The notes under the pieces are model-generated. The model ran no database searches. It was given only the letters and a program-made list of their open reading frames with translations, and was not told the DNA's origin. Below are positions 1-11,363 of a stretch of 64,000 bases of DNA, one piece after another. The stretch spans positions 7,554,070 to 7,618,069 of the forward strand of contig OX421967.1 of assembly GCA_949128115.1 (NCBI GenBank). Direction: 5' to 3'. How positions within the stretch are numbered: the stretch's first letter is position 1; the number at the start of each line of letters is the position of its first letter. Origin of the DNA: Anaspis maculata (lineage: Eukaryota; Arthropoda; Insecta; Coleoptera; Scraptiidae). Both the position numbers and the translations under genes were made by a program.

Positions 1-178
1 CAAAAAATGAGAACACCAGAGCATCAGGTCTGGTATAAAGTGCAATATTATGTTATTTCAAGTTTATCGGGGGCGGTTTTCTCTATGTTGGCGGCGCAAT
101 ATAGACATCCAATATAGCCTAGCCCTCCTTTGGGAGTGGCAGCTATGTAGCAGCGAAAAAATTAGGAAGCTAGGTCGT

Positions 179-472
179 CTAGTTTGAGAGGAGTTCGAGG
201 AACGGACGGACGGACGGACGGACGGACGGACGGACGGACGGACGGACGGACAAAGTGGTTGCAATAGCGATTTTCATCAAGATGGAAAATGCGCTAAAAA
301 TATTGAAGAGACGAGGACCTAAATTAGAGCCTTGAGTAACACCACTGTAAGCACAATATGTGTTAGATCGAAAACCGCCATATTCTACAAATTGTTCTCT
401 ACCAATCAAAAGTTCTTTCATTAACAATAACAATCCATTGCAAAGGCCAAACAACTTTAATTTATATAACAA
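179..472 (-). pseudogene. LINE reverse transcriptase fragment fused to a tetranucleotide array
   Basis: The minus-strand translation contains SGVTQGSNLGPRLFNIF, the conserved turn motif of non-LTR reverse transcriptases. The ~40 residues before it align with the same part of the reverse transcriptase at 51616-53436 (KLK, GF/GL, SGVTQGSNLGP). Similarity stops at about position 293, just after the LF.IF motif and before any FADD catalytic box. The frame then runs into an unrelated stretch and a (SVRP)n run encoded by the GGAC array. This is a short internal LINE fragment joined to other DNA, not a working gene. Confidence 0.7.
202..251. repeat. (ACGG)n tetranucleotide microsatellite
   Basis: About 12 uninterrupted ACGG units on the + strand. 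On the minus strand they read as a false (SVRP)n peptide. The array directly abuts the LINE fragment. Positions 1-178 and 480-668 around it hold nothing recognisable. Confidence 0.95.
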
Positions 473-668
473 AATGCAATGATGAACGAGGAAGAAGAGC
501 CCTTCTATGTTCTATATCTAATATATTTGTGACGTCACAAATATATTTTTAAAACACGCATTGCGGCCGTAATTTTGGGAGTTTGGGAAAAAGATAAAAT
601 ACGGGTACATTATTTATAACCATACTATCGATTAAGCCAATAAAAAAAATTAGGCAAGTACCCCATTG

Positions 669-2192
669 TACAGGGTGGTCCATCCTAGCGTAATTATCCC
701 ATAGCGGTCTCACCGTTCAAGATAGAGAAAAAGATGTAGGAAAAAAGTTATATGGTTTGATTATACCTATAACCTAAAATTAATTTCAGCTATACAGGGT
801 GTCCCATTTTGACGGGATTAACGAAACGTCAATTTTTTTAAATTGAAACCCCTATATTTTTCTGCATTTTTATGTTCAAATTTTTCAACTGTCTTATGCC
901 TGTATTATTGTTCTTCAATTGTGTGGCAGTGCTACCAACTAAAAATTAAAAACTAAAAAAAATCGCATTTTCACAGTTTTCTTAGAAAAATCGTAGCGGC
1001 CTTGCTTTTCAAAACTAAGACTTGAAACTTGACATGGTGATAGTCAAGTCAAAGACCAATATCTCAATAATTGGGATCTCTTGATACAGGGCGTTCACAA
1101 AAAAACATCAAACTTCATAATTTTCAAAGTATCATAACTCATTTTTTTCAAATAGCATGCCCCTAATTTTATAACGTTATCTGATAGCTTTTTTTATCCT
1201 CTTCCATTTTTACTGGAGGTTCCCTACCATTAAACTTCATTTCTTTCGAGATAATCGGGAATTTTCACAAAATTTGCTGTTTCTTGGTTTTTTCAAAAAT
1301 TGAGTTGGCCGTGATGAATAACAGACAAGCCAAATAGTACGCAACTCTCAGTTAGTCAGTCTGAATGTTGTCGAACAAAGAAAAATGATTTTACGCGAGA
1401 GGAAATAATTGATGTGATATTCTGGTGATAATCCAGATATCCAGGATCCCACTTTGTTTTCTTTTTGCGTTGGAGCCATTTTTTTTTGTTCGAAAGTATT
1501 CAAACTGACTAACTGACAGCTGCATACTATTTGGCTTGTCTGTCATTCATCACGGCCAACTCAATTTTAGAAAAAAAAACAAGAAAAATAGCAAATTTTG
1601 TGAAAATTTCCGATTATCTCAAAAAAAATGAAGTTTAAGGATAGGGTACCCCTAGTAAAAATAAAAGAGAATAAAAAAAGCTATCAGATAACGTTATAAA
1701 ATTAGGGGCATGCTATTTGAAAAAAATGAGTTATGATGCTTTGAAAATTATGAAGTTTGATATTTTTTTGTGAACGCCTTGTATCAAGAAATCTCAATTT
1801 TTTAACATTGGGATATTGGTCTTTGACTTGACTATCACCATGTCAAGTTTCATCTCTTAGTTTTGAAAAAGCAAGGCCGCTACGATTTTTCTAAGAAAAC
1901 TGTGAAAATGCAATTTTTTTTAGTTTTCAATTTTTAGTTGGTAGCACTGCCACACAATTGAAAAACAAAAATACAGGCATAACACAGTTGGAAAAGTTGA
2001 ACATGAAAATGCAAAAAAATATAGGGTGTTCCATTTAAAAAAATTGACGTTCTGTTAATCCCGTCAAAATGGGACATAACATTTTAGGTTATAGGTCTCA
2101 TCAAACCATATAACTTTTTTCTCACATCTTTTTCTCTATCTTGAACGGTGAGACCGCTATGGGATAATTACGCTAGGATGGACCACCCTACA
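669..2192. mobile_element. Long inverted-repeat element LIR-1 (three concentric TACAGGG shells)
   Basis: A ~1.5-kb near-palindrome. The left arm runs from 669 to about 1385 and the right arm from about 1478 to 2192, with a ~90-bp unpaired centre. The left end TACAGGGTGGTCC pairs with GGACCACCCTA at the right end. Inside, TACAGGG starts at 793 and 1085 on the left, and the matching right-arm sites are near 2075 (truncated) and 1783. No protein is encoded. The internal sequence is homologous to LIR-2 at 3341. It ends about 470 bp upstream of the SIAH-like start codon. Confidence 0.85.
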
Positions 2193-2665
2193 GTCACCAA
2201 AAAATGTAAATATTGCATACGTAACCCATTCACATTTCTATCTGATATGTAGGCAACACGTAAAACACAGAAACATTGCAAAGCTTCAAATGATGCGGTA
2301 CTACTGACACCAGCGGGTAATCTTATCCCGCAACACGACCAATGACAAATCGTTTACCCCTCCCTTCACTCATACTTCCATTCTGCCATCCTGGCCGCTA
2401 TCACGTTCACGTGCACCTACCATAATATATCACCAAAATTTCAATCCCTTGAAATCGAAAAATATCTGAACCATCCGTCGTTAATAGTAGCTGTAAGTGG
2501 TTGTGTGTTTTTGTGGCGTGTTTTTGACATTACTTTTGTGTGATTTTAGCTGGCTGAGAACGAGCTGTAGCAGTTCGAAACGGGTCCCATAATAGCAACC
2601 TGTTGGAGAACTTGTTTGTTGAGACCGAAGGCTATCGAGTGTTTTTTTTCAAGTCAGCTGAGACC
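2193..2665 (+). promoter_or_regulatory. Presumed promoter and 5' leader of the SIAH-like gene
   Basis: Non-repetitive sequence between LIR-1 and the start codon. An E-box CACGTG is seen at 2408-2413. No convincing TATA box is visible. A possible 57-nt leader intron (GTAAGT at 2493, TTTTAG ending at 2549) has good splice-site form. The transcription start is not determinable by eye. Confidence 0.4.
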
Positions 2666-2696
2666 ATGGCAAATGACAAAGCAAATGACTCTTCCG
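2666..2696 (+). CDS. First coding exon of the SIAH-like E3 ligase
   Basis: ATG in a strong Kozak context (gaccATGG) opens ten codons (MANDKANDSS) plus one base. A consensus donor, G|GTGAGT, follows at 2697. The phase matches the acceptor at 7915/7916: the leftover G plus AT makes an Asp codon, and the next codons run in frame into the long exon. The exon is far too short for ORF finding, so the support is the Kozak match, the donor, the matching phase and the TTGTTGCAG acceptor. Only a transcript would prove the join. Confidence 0.7.
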
Positions 2697-3340
2697 GTGA
2701 GTAAATAAAAATTCGGTTTCCAAAATTCCAAGTGCATTTTTGTACCTGAACTATAAACAGGTGTTCACGTTAAGATTGACCCCTCCCCACTAGCTGTCAT
2801 ATCTCTAGGACAATTTTAAAAACAAAAACTGATTTTGGAAGGATTTTACCTGCATTTTTCAAATTTGCCACTAAAACTTTCACAGATTCCCAATTTACAG
2901 AGGTGAACAAAAGAATTGTCTTGTTTTATTACATCCTTCATTGAAATAGGGACCTCATCTCGGACCTCATTATGTTCGGAAAAAATAAGATTCAACATTT
3001 TTAAAATGTGTAACTCCATTATCAATAATAACGGAAACGTAGTAATTGAACATTTGATTATTTTTTATTTATTTGTCTTGTTTCACGATGTGACATTCAG
3101 CTCGTACATTCACAATAGCTTGTTTAAATAAAATTCTCAAAATCATATTGACTGTAATTTTTATATTTTTCTTGATGTCGTGGGTACAGTGTCGACTGTA
3201 ATGACATTTTAATAGTTTGTTTGTCGAATGAAACCGCAAATGTTTATATTTCCTTGTAATCGGGACAAAATGCTATATCTACAGCAATATTCAAATTTGG
3301 GAGAATCAGTGGAATTTAATAAAGAGGATATACACTAATA

Positions 3341-4885
3341 TACAGGGTCCTGCAACAGTGCGTCGGGCTTTCTTAGCGCCCTTCCCTTACGAGATAGAGA
3401 CAAAGGTGTGACACATAAAATTATTGATTTGAAAAGTTTTAACCAGTGAAATTATTTTCAACTATACTGGTGTTCCATTTTTGCGCTATAACAAAAACAA
3501 AGATTTTTTTAAATGGAATTCCCCACTTTTGATTCCATTTTCTTATTCAGCTTTTCAAGCTCTATTACAAGCGTATTTTTGTTTTTTCAATTTGTGGCAG
3601 TGCTACCAATTGAAAATTAAAAATTGAGATTTTTTTGTAATTTCGGTTTGTTTTGAAAAATCGTAGGAGCCTCGTTTTTTGCGATCAAGGAATGAAATTT
3701 GGCACAACAATAGTCGAATAGGAGGTGAATAATTTCTTGGCAAAAAACTTCAGGATCAGTGATACAGGTGTTCAGATTTTTTTTTCAAACTTCGCAAATT
3801 TCAAAATACCATTGGTCATTTTTTTTGAATGAAATGCCCCTTATTTTTTTCAACCATTCGACAGCTTTTTTTCTCCTCTTTCATTTTTACTGGGGGTACC
3901 CTGCCCCTAAATTTGATAGTTTACTAGATAATCGATAATTTTGATGAAAAGTGCTATTTATTAAAAATTTTCACGCCGGGCCGGACAAGTAATCACCAAC
4001 AAATGTCTGATTGACACCTTTTGCTTGGTTTGATGCTAAGAACAAGTTTTTTTTTTGTTGAATGACTGCGCTAAATTCCAATCTGAAAAAAAGGCTTGAA
4101 GAAGAATTTCGTTGCCCGATGGAAAAAAGAAAATTCAAATTGAGCTTAGTAAGGCCGTTTTCTCGACTTCAAAAACATTCAAACTGTCTAAATTGAGAGG
4201 TGTGTTCATTTTGACACATGATTTTCTGTATCAGGACCTATCGAAGAACTTGAAAAATCCAAATAAACGACAATTTTTATCAAACTCATCGATTATCTCT
4301 GAAATTATGGAATTTAAGGGTAAGATATTACTAGTAAAAATGAAAGAGGAAGAAAATAGCTACCGAATGATGAGATAAAAGATGAGGCATTCTATTTGAA
4401 AGAAATGACTTATGGCATTTTGAAATTTGCGAAGTTCGAAAAAAAATTTGCTCACCCTGTATAATTTAACTTCAAGTTTTCTGTCATGAAGTTGTTCAGC
4501 TTCTGTTCGACTACCGTCATGCCAAATTTCATTCCTTAATCCCTAAAAACGAGGCCTGTACGATTTTTCAAAGGGAACCTTGAAATCACAAAGAATTTCA
4601 ATTTTTCATTTTCAGTTGGTAGCACTGCCACAAATTGGAAAAACAAAAATACACTTGTAATAGAGCTTGAAAAGCCAAACAAAAAAATGAAATCAAACGT
4701 GGGGCATTTTATTCAAAAAAATCTTTGTTTTTGTTATAGCGCAAAAATTGAACACCCTGTATAGTTGAAAATAATTTTACAAGGTAGAACTTCTCAAACT
4801 AATAATTTTATGTATCACATCTTTCTCTCTATTTTGCAAGGTGAGGGCGCTAGGAAAGCCCGACGCACTGTTGCAGGACCCTGTA
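3341..4885. mobile_element. Long inverted-repeat element LIR-2 (three concentric shells)
   Basis: The left end TACAGGGTCCTGCAAC pairs with the right end GTTGCAGGACCCTGTA. The arms run to about 3980 and from about 4250. Inner paired motifs lie at 3475/4761 and 3763/4461, so the depths match in both arms. Body sequence resembles LIR-1 in the same order, making the two members of one family. An 88-codon frame at 4112-4378 lies in the arm and centre and shows no protein family signal. It is non-coding filler in the SIAH-like gene's intron. Confidence 0.87.
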
Positions 4886-6563
4886 TTAAAGTGCTCGCCA
4901 ATTGAAATGGTCCACCCAAAAAATTATGTCACATTCAAAGTGACATAACTCTTGGATGAATAAACTATTTTGAATCGTTTTATGTCCTCTGATTAGCTCA
5001 CGGATTGGATTACAACATGTCATGGGCCGTTTTTGAAACAGGTGTTTTGTATCAATTATACAGGGCGCTCAATCAGGTACTGCAAAAATGGAAAAGTTTG
5101 AACTGGTCTCATTCCACAAAAAATGGTTTTTGATTTTTCCCAAGTGTTTTAGGAAAGATGTTGTTCCTATACCTTGAGGTAGTTTTCAAAATTTTGAGTT
5201 CATCTTCTCCAATTACACAGTGATCTCAAAAATGCAACCTTCTGGTCTGGCATTTATATCTATTTCAATTGTTGGTCGATTTTGGAAAATAAGGATTCTT
5301 GTTAAAGCTTAAGACTCAGATGAGAAGGCTCGAGGATCGGAACTGACTGGAGACAAAATTTTTGAAAGAGCGAAGGAATCAAAAGTGACCTAAATATGAA
5401 GCACCCTAGAAATCAGGTTCAGGGAAAGAACTGAATAAAAATCAACTTGCCTTCAAACAGACTTTTGTTTTCGAACATTTTGAGGTATTTTCCGATTTTA
5501 AGTTATGAAAATTGTCGATGCGGGACTCATTTTACAAATTCACTTTTCAGAAGATAATACCGGACCTTCCCCGACTGAAAATGCACATAGCCTAGGTTAT
5601 CTTCTTATTGTCGAATGTTTTCTTCACATTTAAAGAGATAGGCACCAGTTCTGATCTTCGTAACCCAGGTTACGTCTGTTTTTAGGTGAAAAACCTCCAG
5701 TCCTCTTCGTTGGAAGCATCCATTTCCGATTTGGATTCATTGCCACAATTTTTGCCCCATACAAATGGGAAGCACCTTAAAATGTTCAGAAAGAATGGTT
5801 TGTTTGAAGACAAGTTGTTATTTGTTTGATACCTTCCCTAAACCGGATCTCTAGCAAATTTGTCATTTGAGTCACTTTTGATTCAATCCCTTTTCCAGAA
5901 TTTTGATCTAAAGTCAATTCTAATCCTCGATCCTTCTGGTCTGAGCCTTTAACTTCAACAAGAGCCGTCATTTTCCAAAATCGGCTGAAAACGAATAAAG
6001 TTATCACTGCAAAACTAAAAGGTTACATTTTTGAGATCACCCTGTAATTAAAGCAGATAGGCAAAGAATTGTAAAGGTGCGTTCAGTCAGCTTATTTAGC
6101 CGCAAGTTTTAATTTTAGTCGTAAGCGCAGCATCGCTCATTGGCTGTTCTGAGGAGGCTGGTTCATAAGAGCCAATGGGCATCGCTGCGCTTGCGACTAA
6201 AATTAAAACTTGCGGCTAAATAAGCTGACTGAACGCACTTTGAAAACGATTCGAGTTATGGTTATACTAACTCCCCTGGAATACTTGGACAAAAACAAAA
6301 ACTATTTTTTGTGAAATGGGACCTGTTCAAACTTTTCCATTTTTGCGGTACCTGATTGAGGGCTCTGTATAATTAATACGGAACACTTGTACCAAAAATA
6401 GTCCATGACATGTTGTAGTCCAATACGTGAGCTGATTAGAAAACATGAAACGATACAAAATAGTTTATTTATTCAAAAGCTATGACACTTTGAATGTGAC
6501 TGTAGTTATTGGGTGATGGGTGGACCATTTCAATTGGCGTCCACTTTATTTTGATACCCTGTA
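4886..6563. mobile_element. Long inverted-repeat element LIR-3, abutting LIR-2
   Basis: Arms run from about 4886 to 5490 and from about 5770 to 6563, around a ~280-bp centre. The right end finishes in ACCCTGTA. The left end lacks its terminal ~18 bp, where it meets LIR-2. Inner paired motifs lie at 5059/6369 and 5214/6046. The two inter-shell distances differ by ~165 bp, explained by the 162-bp MITE sitting in the right arm. Confidence 0.82.
6077..6238. mobile_element. Hairpin MITE nested in LIR-3
   Basis: A 162-bp near-perfect palindrome. GTGCGTTCAGTCAGCTTATT at the left pairs with its reverse complement at the right for about 65 bp, around a ~30-bp loop. It occurs only in the right arm of LIR-3, so it inserted after the LIR had formed. 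Confidence 0.88.
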
Positions 6564-6714
6564 AATTATTGGTCTAGGAATTTTCATTGAGCGACTTGAA
6601 AATTTTTTACAAAAATCCTTGAATAATCAGTTTTTTAGCGTACTTTCTCAAAAAATGTAAGAAAGGAGCTTTCAGCTTCACTTTGTCCGTCCGCCCGTAC
6701 CCGGGAATAGATCA

Positions 6715-7640
6715 GCGTTTATACCACATCGTACATATGTCCAGGATGTCAAGTTGACTTTTGTTTTTTTTGTTATTCTGCCGCCATCTTTGATCCGCCA
6801 TTTTGAATTTGTCTAAAAGTGATCCGATTGAAATGAAATTTGCAAGCAAGGTGAATCACTTTGAGATCTATCTAATTTTCAACAATTGATGCTCCGCAGC
6901 CATCTTGTATTCTTCATATTGAACATGTTTCGAAGTGATAGAACTAGGAGAATTATGCCTCAACGAAAAGAGATATCGATGTGGTGAAACGCCAGTGAAA
7001 TACGTACGTGTCCACCATATGAAGTTGAACAATGATTTTTGTCATTTGGCTGCCATCTTTGATCCGCCATTTTGAATTCCTCTGAAAGTGATCTGATTCG
7101 AATGAAATTTACAGGCGATGTGAACTTCAATTAGATACATCCAATTTTTGACGATTGATACCTCACCGCCATCTTGTATTCTTCATATTGAACATGTTTC
7201 AAAATGATAGAACTTGGAGAATTATGCCTCAACGAAAAGAGATATTGATGTGGTGCAAATGCCAATTAAACGCGTACGTGTCCACCATATCAATTTGACT
7301 GATGAGTTTTGTCTTTTAGCCGCCATATTTGGTCCGCCATTTTGAATTTCTCTGAAAGTGGTCCGATTTGAGTGAAATTCACGGGCGATCTGAACTTCAT
7401 CAAAATACGACCGATTTCGGACAAATGATGCTCTGCCGCCATCTTGGCCGCCATAGTGGAATTTCTTATCACTCAACGATTCTCATGGAGCTTGAGACTT
7501 ACCATTGTTTCGTATAATCATTCTCATTCTTCAGCCAAATTCCGACATTCTGCCGCTATCTTGGCCGCCATATTGAAATCTCTTATTAGTGGAACAATTT
7601 TCATGAATCTTGGAACTTACCCTTGTCTATAGTACGATTA
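6715..7640. repeat. Tandem array of ~270-bp units
   Basis: Three diverged direct copies. The phrase CCGCCATCTTTGATCCGCC or a variant begins at 6781, 7050 and 7320, giving periods of 269 and 270 bp. Each unit carries the same order of landmarks (GATCCGATT, CATCTTGTATTCTTCATATT, AATTATGCCTCAACG). Shorter partial units continue to about 7640. Both strands have small open frames, but none is conserved between units. Confidence 0.85.
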
Positions 7641-7915
7641 TTTTGATTTTGAAGCCAAATTTCATTAATCTGACGCTATTTTGGCCGCCATATTGAAATT
7701 TATGCCCAAATAACGGTAGATAACCCTAATTAACATCTTGCGTTCACTAATCCTTCAAAAAGGAGGTGTGCTGCTGAGTCTCATGCTCATGAGGCATATT
7801 CGCTTGTTTTTAATTGTCCCAGACATAAAGCAGCTAGTTAAAGACGTGTCAATCTTAACGTAAACATCCTGCACAAGTTATCCAACTATTCAATTACTAT
7901 ATTTATTTGTTGCAG

Positions 7916-9447
7916 ATGATATGAAGGACTCTGACCGTTCGGAAAGCACCGGCGGTGGCAGCTGGAAGTTTCCACTGCGGGAACTCATAGAGAAAGGATT
8001 GTTCAACTGTGGAAAGTGCGGTTCGTTTTTCAAGGCCGGCGTCTTCGCCTTTCCTGGTGAAGGAACCCTGTGTGAAATTTGCTACGATGAAATCGAAGAA
8101 AGCATCAGATGGCAAGGGGTACGACTGAGAATCTTCGATGCTGTCCTGCGGGATCTTCCTGTTGTCCCTTGCACTTATGCCGAAGCCGGATGTAAGCTGC
8201 AAGTGCTACCCGAAGACCTCGAAGCTCACCGAAAGCGTTGCATCCGTCGACCTGTTCAGTGCATTCACCCGGGATGCCCGTGGAAAAACAAACAGCACGA
8301 TTTGGTTCAACATTTCCGGGAAGAACATCCAGAAGATCTTGTCGATAAGAAGACGGTTCTCAATTTGGATATTGCTGCGAAATCTTTTGTTGTTGCGAAA
8401 TTAATAAGAATAATCGAAAAAAAGGACGCTATTCCCGATGTCTCATACATATTAAGGAGAAAGTACTACTTATTGCTCCTCAGGCGACTGATGAATTCCG
8501 ACGATATTTTATACAATATGTTTCGAACCAGTGAAACCGATAATCACGATGGTATTATCCGCCACTTCTCTGACGATACTCAAGAATTCAAAAAACAAAT
8601 TATAACGGAACCATTAAATATGATCGATATGATTAGTGATAGTACTTTGAATAAGCTCAGCTTGGCTGCTTTAAAAGAAATTTTAGAGGTTGAAAATCAA
8701 TGCTCTCTTACGGTTTGTGACACGCTGAGCCAACTTGAAAAATTGCTGATTTGTTCTGGATGCCGTACAACTATGGCACGTCCAATTTACCAGTGCGAAA
8801 AAAAACATGGAATTTGTGGCAATTGCTGTTCCACGTTGTCGCAATGTCCAGTTTGTCAAGCAGGATTGGAAACCAAAACCAGGAACTTGTCGCTTGAGGC
8901 ATCAACATCCGATATATTGTACCCGTGTACTTATTCAGAGGCTGGGTGTTCGTGCGAAATTCCTGGACATAACCTGAACTATCACGAAGCCAAGTGTTAC
9001 TATCGCAAATTCATTTGTCCCGTGCCAAATTGTTCCTACCTAAATAAGGAAAACTGTGCCAAAGGCAATCGATTTGAAAAGCATGCATCTGATGTGCACC
9101 AGCAAATATTCACAGCAAATCCATATCTAATCAGCAAAAATGGATGCGATGGCGAAGCAAGATACATTTACTTTGACGGCTGGATTTTTGAATTAAAAGC
9201 TAGATACCTATTTACTGGCTTCCGAATTTCAGTGAGACTTTTAAGTGAAAAATCCGAATACGAACGGCTGGTCAATTGTAAAGGCACGGGTCATTCGTGT
9301 AAGGTGTGGATGAAAGACTGTGAAAAAAAATTCTGTAGATATTCGTTAATTGCTCCTGATGCAGAAGTTGAAGTATATTTTGGCGTAATAGACCGCTCAG
9401 TTAATGTTCAAATACAACGTTTTGAGTTGAATAACATTATTTCATGA
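7916..9447 (+). CDS. SIAH-like E3 ubiquitin ligase, main exon
   Basis: Encodes 510 residues in this exon, and about 520 with the upstream exon. Numbering from the internal Met at 7921: a degenerate first RING is seen (C30-x2-C33, C51-x2-C54, remaining ligands missing), followed by a SIAH-type zinc finger (C84, C91, H103, C107, C114, C119, H131, H135). A second, fuller RING lies at C278-x2-C281...C292, H296, C299-x2-C302...C309-x2-C312. It is followed by a second SIAH finger (C336, C343, H355, C359, C366, C371, H388, H393). SIAH-family proteins use the RING to recruit E2 and the C-terminal beta-sandwich to bind substrate; residues ~400-508 should correspond to the latter. A tandem duplication of the whole RING+finger module is unlike classical single-module SIAH (~280 aa). 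The codons look intact, with no internal stop. Substrate is unknown. Confidence 0.88.
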
Positions 9448-9663
9448 TTATGCATAGGTACTAATCAATAGGTTAGATTTAAAATTTTTATAATCTTGAA
9501 TCAAGAAAAAAAAACTTTGAATTCAAATATCGTTGCTCAATTTTTTAGCTCTGCTAACAGCAAGACATATTCTTCCCATTTAGCACTTCCTACAACCTAC
9601 AATTTTCCAATCTATGTGAGAACATTTATAGGTAACCTCGTAGATAACCCACCCTCACTTTCT

Positions 9664-9669
9664 AATAAA
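9664..9669 (+). terminator. Candidate polyadenylation signal of the SIAH-like gene
   Basis: AATAAA followed within ten bases by a GT/T-rich stretch (GTGTCTTTTTT), 217 nt after the stop codon. No nearer AATAAA is seen. Confidence 0.5.
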
Positions 9670-9729
9670 GGGTGTCTTTTTTAAAGTGACCTCATTTTCA
9701 TCTGTTCCCATGATGACCTCGTAGTGCAG

Positions 9730-9946
9730 TAAAGATGGTCAAAAAGACCCCAAAGCTTGAAAAAATTAATTACTAAAACCAAAGACCCCATTGACCCTCT
9801 AAATTCTAGTGGAGTCTACAAATTAACTTGTTCTTGTGGCAAAATATATATAGGTCGCACAATAAGATCTTTCAAAATTAGACTAAATGAGCACCGCAGG
9901 GAACTACCTGCGTTCGATATAAAATCAAACTTTACAAGACATGTAG
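9730..9946 (+). pseudogene. Penelope-like element GIY-YIG endonuclease, 5' part
   Basis: The frame around 9757-9946 contains SGVYKLTCSCGKIYIGRT...FKIRLNEHRRE. This is the GIY-YIG nuclease core (GVY...YIG plus the catalytic Arg region) found at the C-terminus of Penelope-like retrotransposons. The preceding KLITKTKDP stretch matches the usual linker before that domain. Upstream reverse transcriptase is absent. The frame is cut at 9946 by LIR-4, and the continuation lies 3.6 kb away at 13594. Decayed, 5'-truncated copy. Confidence 0.78.
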
Positions 9947-11363
9947 TAGTACGTATGAAACTTGGTGTTATTATAGTTGGGAGTTACCATGTCTGTAAAA
10001 GTTTGGCCACCCTTTCAAATTTGTTCTTTGAGATTCTTAGAGACATTTAAGAAGGGTGGCCAAAGTGAGTCTCTGGGAAGTTTCCTGCAGGACACCGGAA
10101 ACAAGATGGCGGCTCAAAAATATCGGAAACAATTATAACTCGGCCTTTAGTTGACCTACGAATGAAATTTCAACGGTTATATTAATGTTGTCCCTCTTGT
10201 TGAAGAACATAGATAATTGAAAAAAAAAAGTAGGGTAACAGCACCAGTAAATGAGGGAACTTTTTCCCAATATTTTGTAACTTTTTTTCTCGACTGCACT
10301 GACTGCGCCTAATGTAATGTACAATTGTTTTTTTGAGGCCTTTGGAGGTATCTTAGACAGGTGGCCAAACTGAGCCACCGGGAAGTTTAACACAAAGCCC
10401 CGAAGACAAGATGGCCGACAAAAATATCGAAATTAATTATTATAATTCGGCTTATATTTTATATTTGACCCACAAATAAAATGGAAACGATTACATAAGT
10501 ATTTTACCTTTCGTTGATGAACATAATAATTACTTGGAACTCTTGATGTAGGGTAACAGCACCAGTAGTAAATGATTAAATTCTAAAAAAATCGAGTTTT
10601 TTGCAATGCACTGACTGCACCTAGTGTATCTCTGTCCTGCCTAGGGCCAAAGTGAGTCTCGGTGAAGTTCCCTGCAGAATCCTGAAAACAAGATGGCGGT
10701 CAAAACTATCGGATTATAGTAAGGTCGGCTTATATTCGACCTACGAATAAAATTTGAACGATTATTCATCAAACGATATATTATTAATCGCAATTAGTCT
10801 GATTATTTATTGTTTTACCTCTTGCTCATGAATAAAGGTGATTTCAAAATCTGCATGTAGAGTAACAGCACCAGTAAATGATCGCATTCCGCATTTTTTC
10901 TCAATACTTGGAGGGTTCTTCCTTCTTCCCTCGGCAATGACCGCATGCATGCATAAAAAATGTCGGGATTGGAAATAACAATGACTAGACTATCGGCTTA
11001 TACGCCATGTACACAGAATTATGAAATCCCACAAGTCAGATATTTCTTGTCACAAGTGAACAAGAATGAAATAATCGAGGAAACAGTGGCGCCGAACTCA
11101 TGAAAAGTTACTATGGCGAAGAAAATTTTAGACCCCCCCCCCCATTGCCACCCTACGGTGGGGCTTGGGGGTCCAAGAGACTTCCATATAGTTAGCGCCG
11201 TAGGCGATTTTTTTTTTTGGAATAATGATAATAATATTAACAATAATAAGCAAAAAAAAGGGAAGCCGCTGACCAAATTGTCCACAGATTTCATCATCTT
11301 CTGCACAAAAATCAAAAGTTTTTTGTGAGATCGTGAAATCGTAAGATCTTACTAATTCATTTA

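Larger units (their letters stand above)
2697..7915 (+). other. 5.2-kb intron of the SIAH-like gene
   Basis: Bounded by GTGAGT at 2697 and a pyrimidine-rich TTTATTTGTTGCAG ending at 7915. It contains LIR-2, LIR-3 (with a nested hairpin MITE) and a three-unit ~270-bp tandem repeat. Positions 2697-3340 and 7641-7915 are plain AT-rich intron with nothing recognisable. Confidence 0.65.

Noticed and set aside
64..264. 66-codon frame with PSVRPSVRPSVR repeats
   Set aside because: Encoded by the ACGG microsatellite; no start context and no family.
4112..4378. 88-codon frame in LIR-2
   Set aside because: Lies in the palindrome arm and centre; not conserved in LIR-1 and shows no domain.
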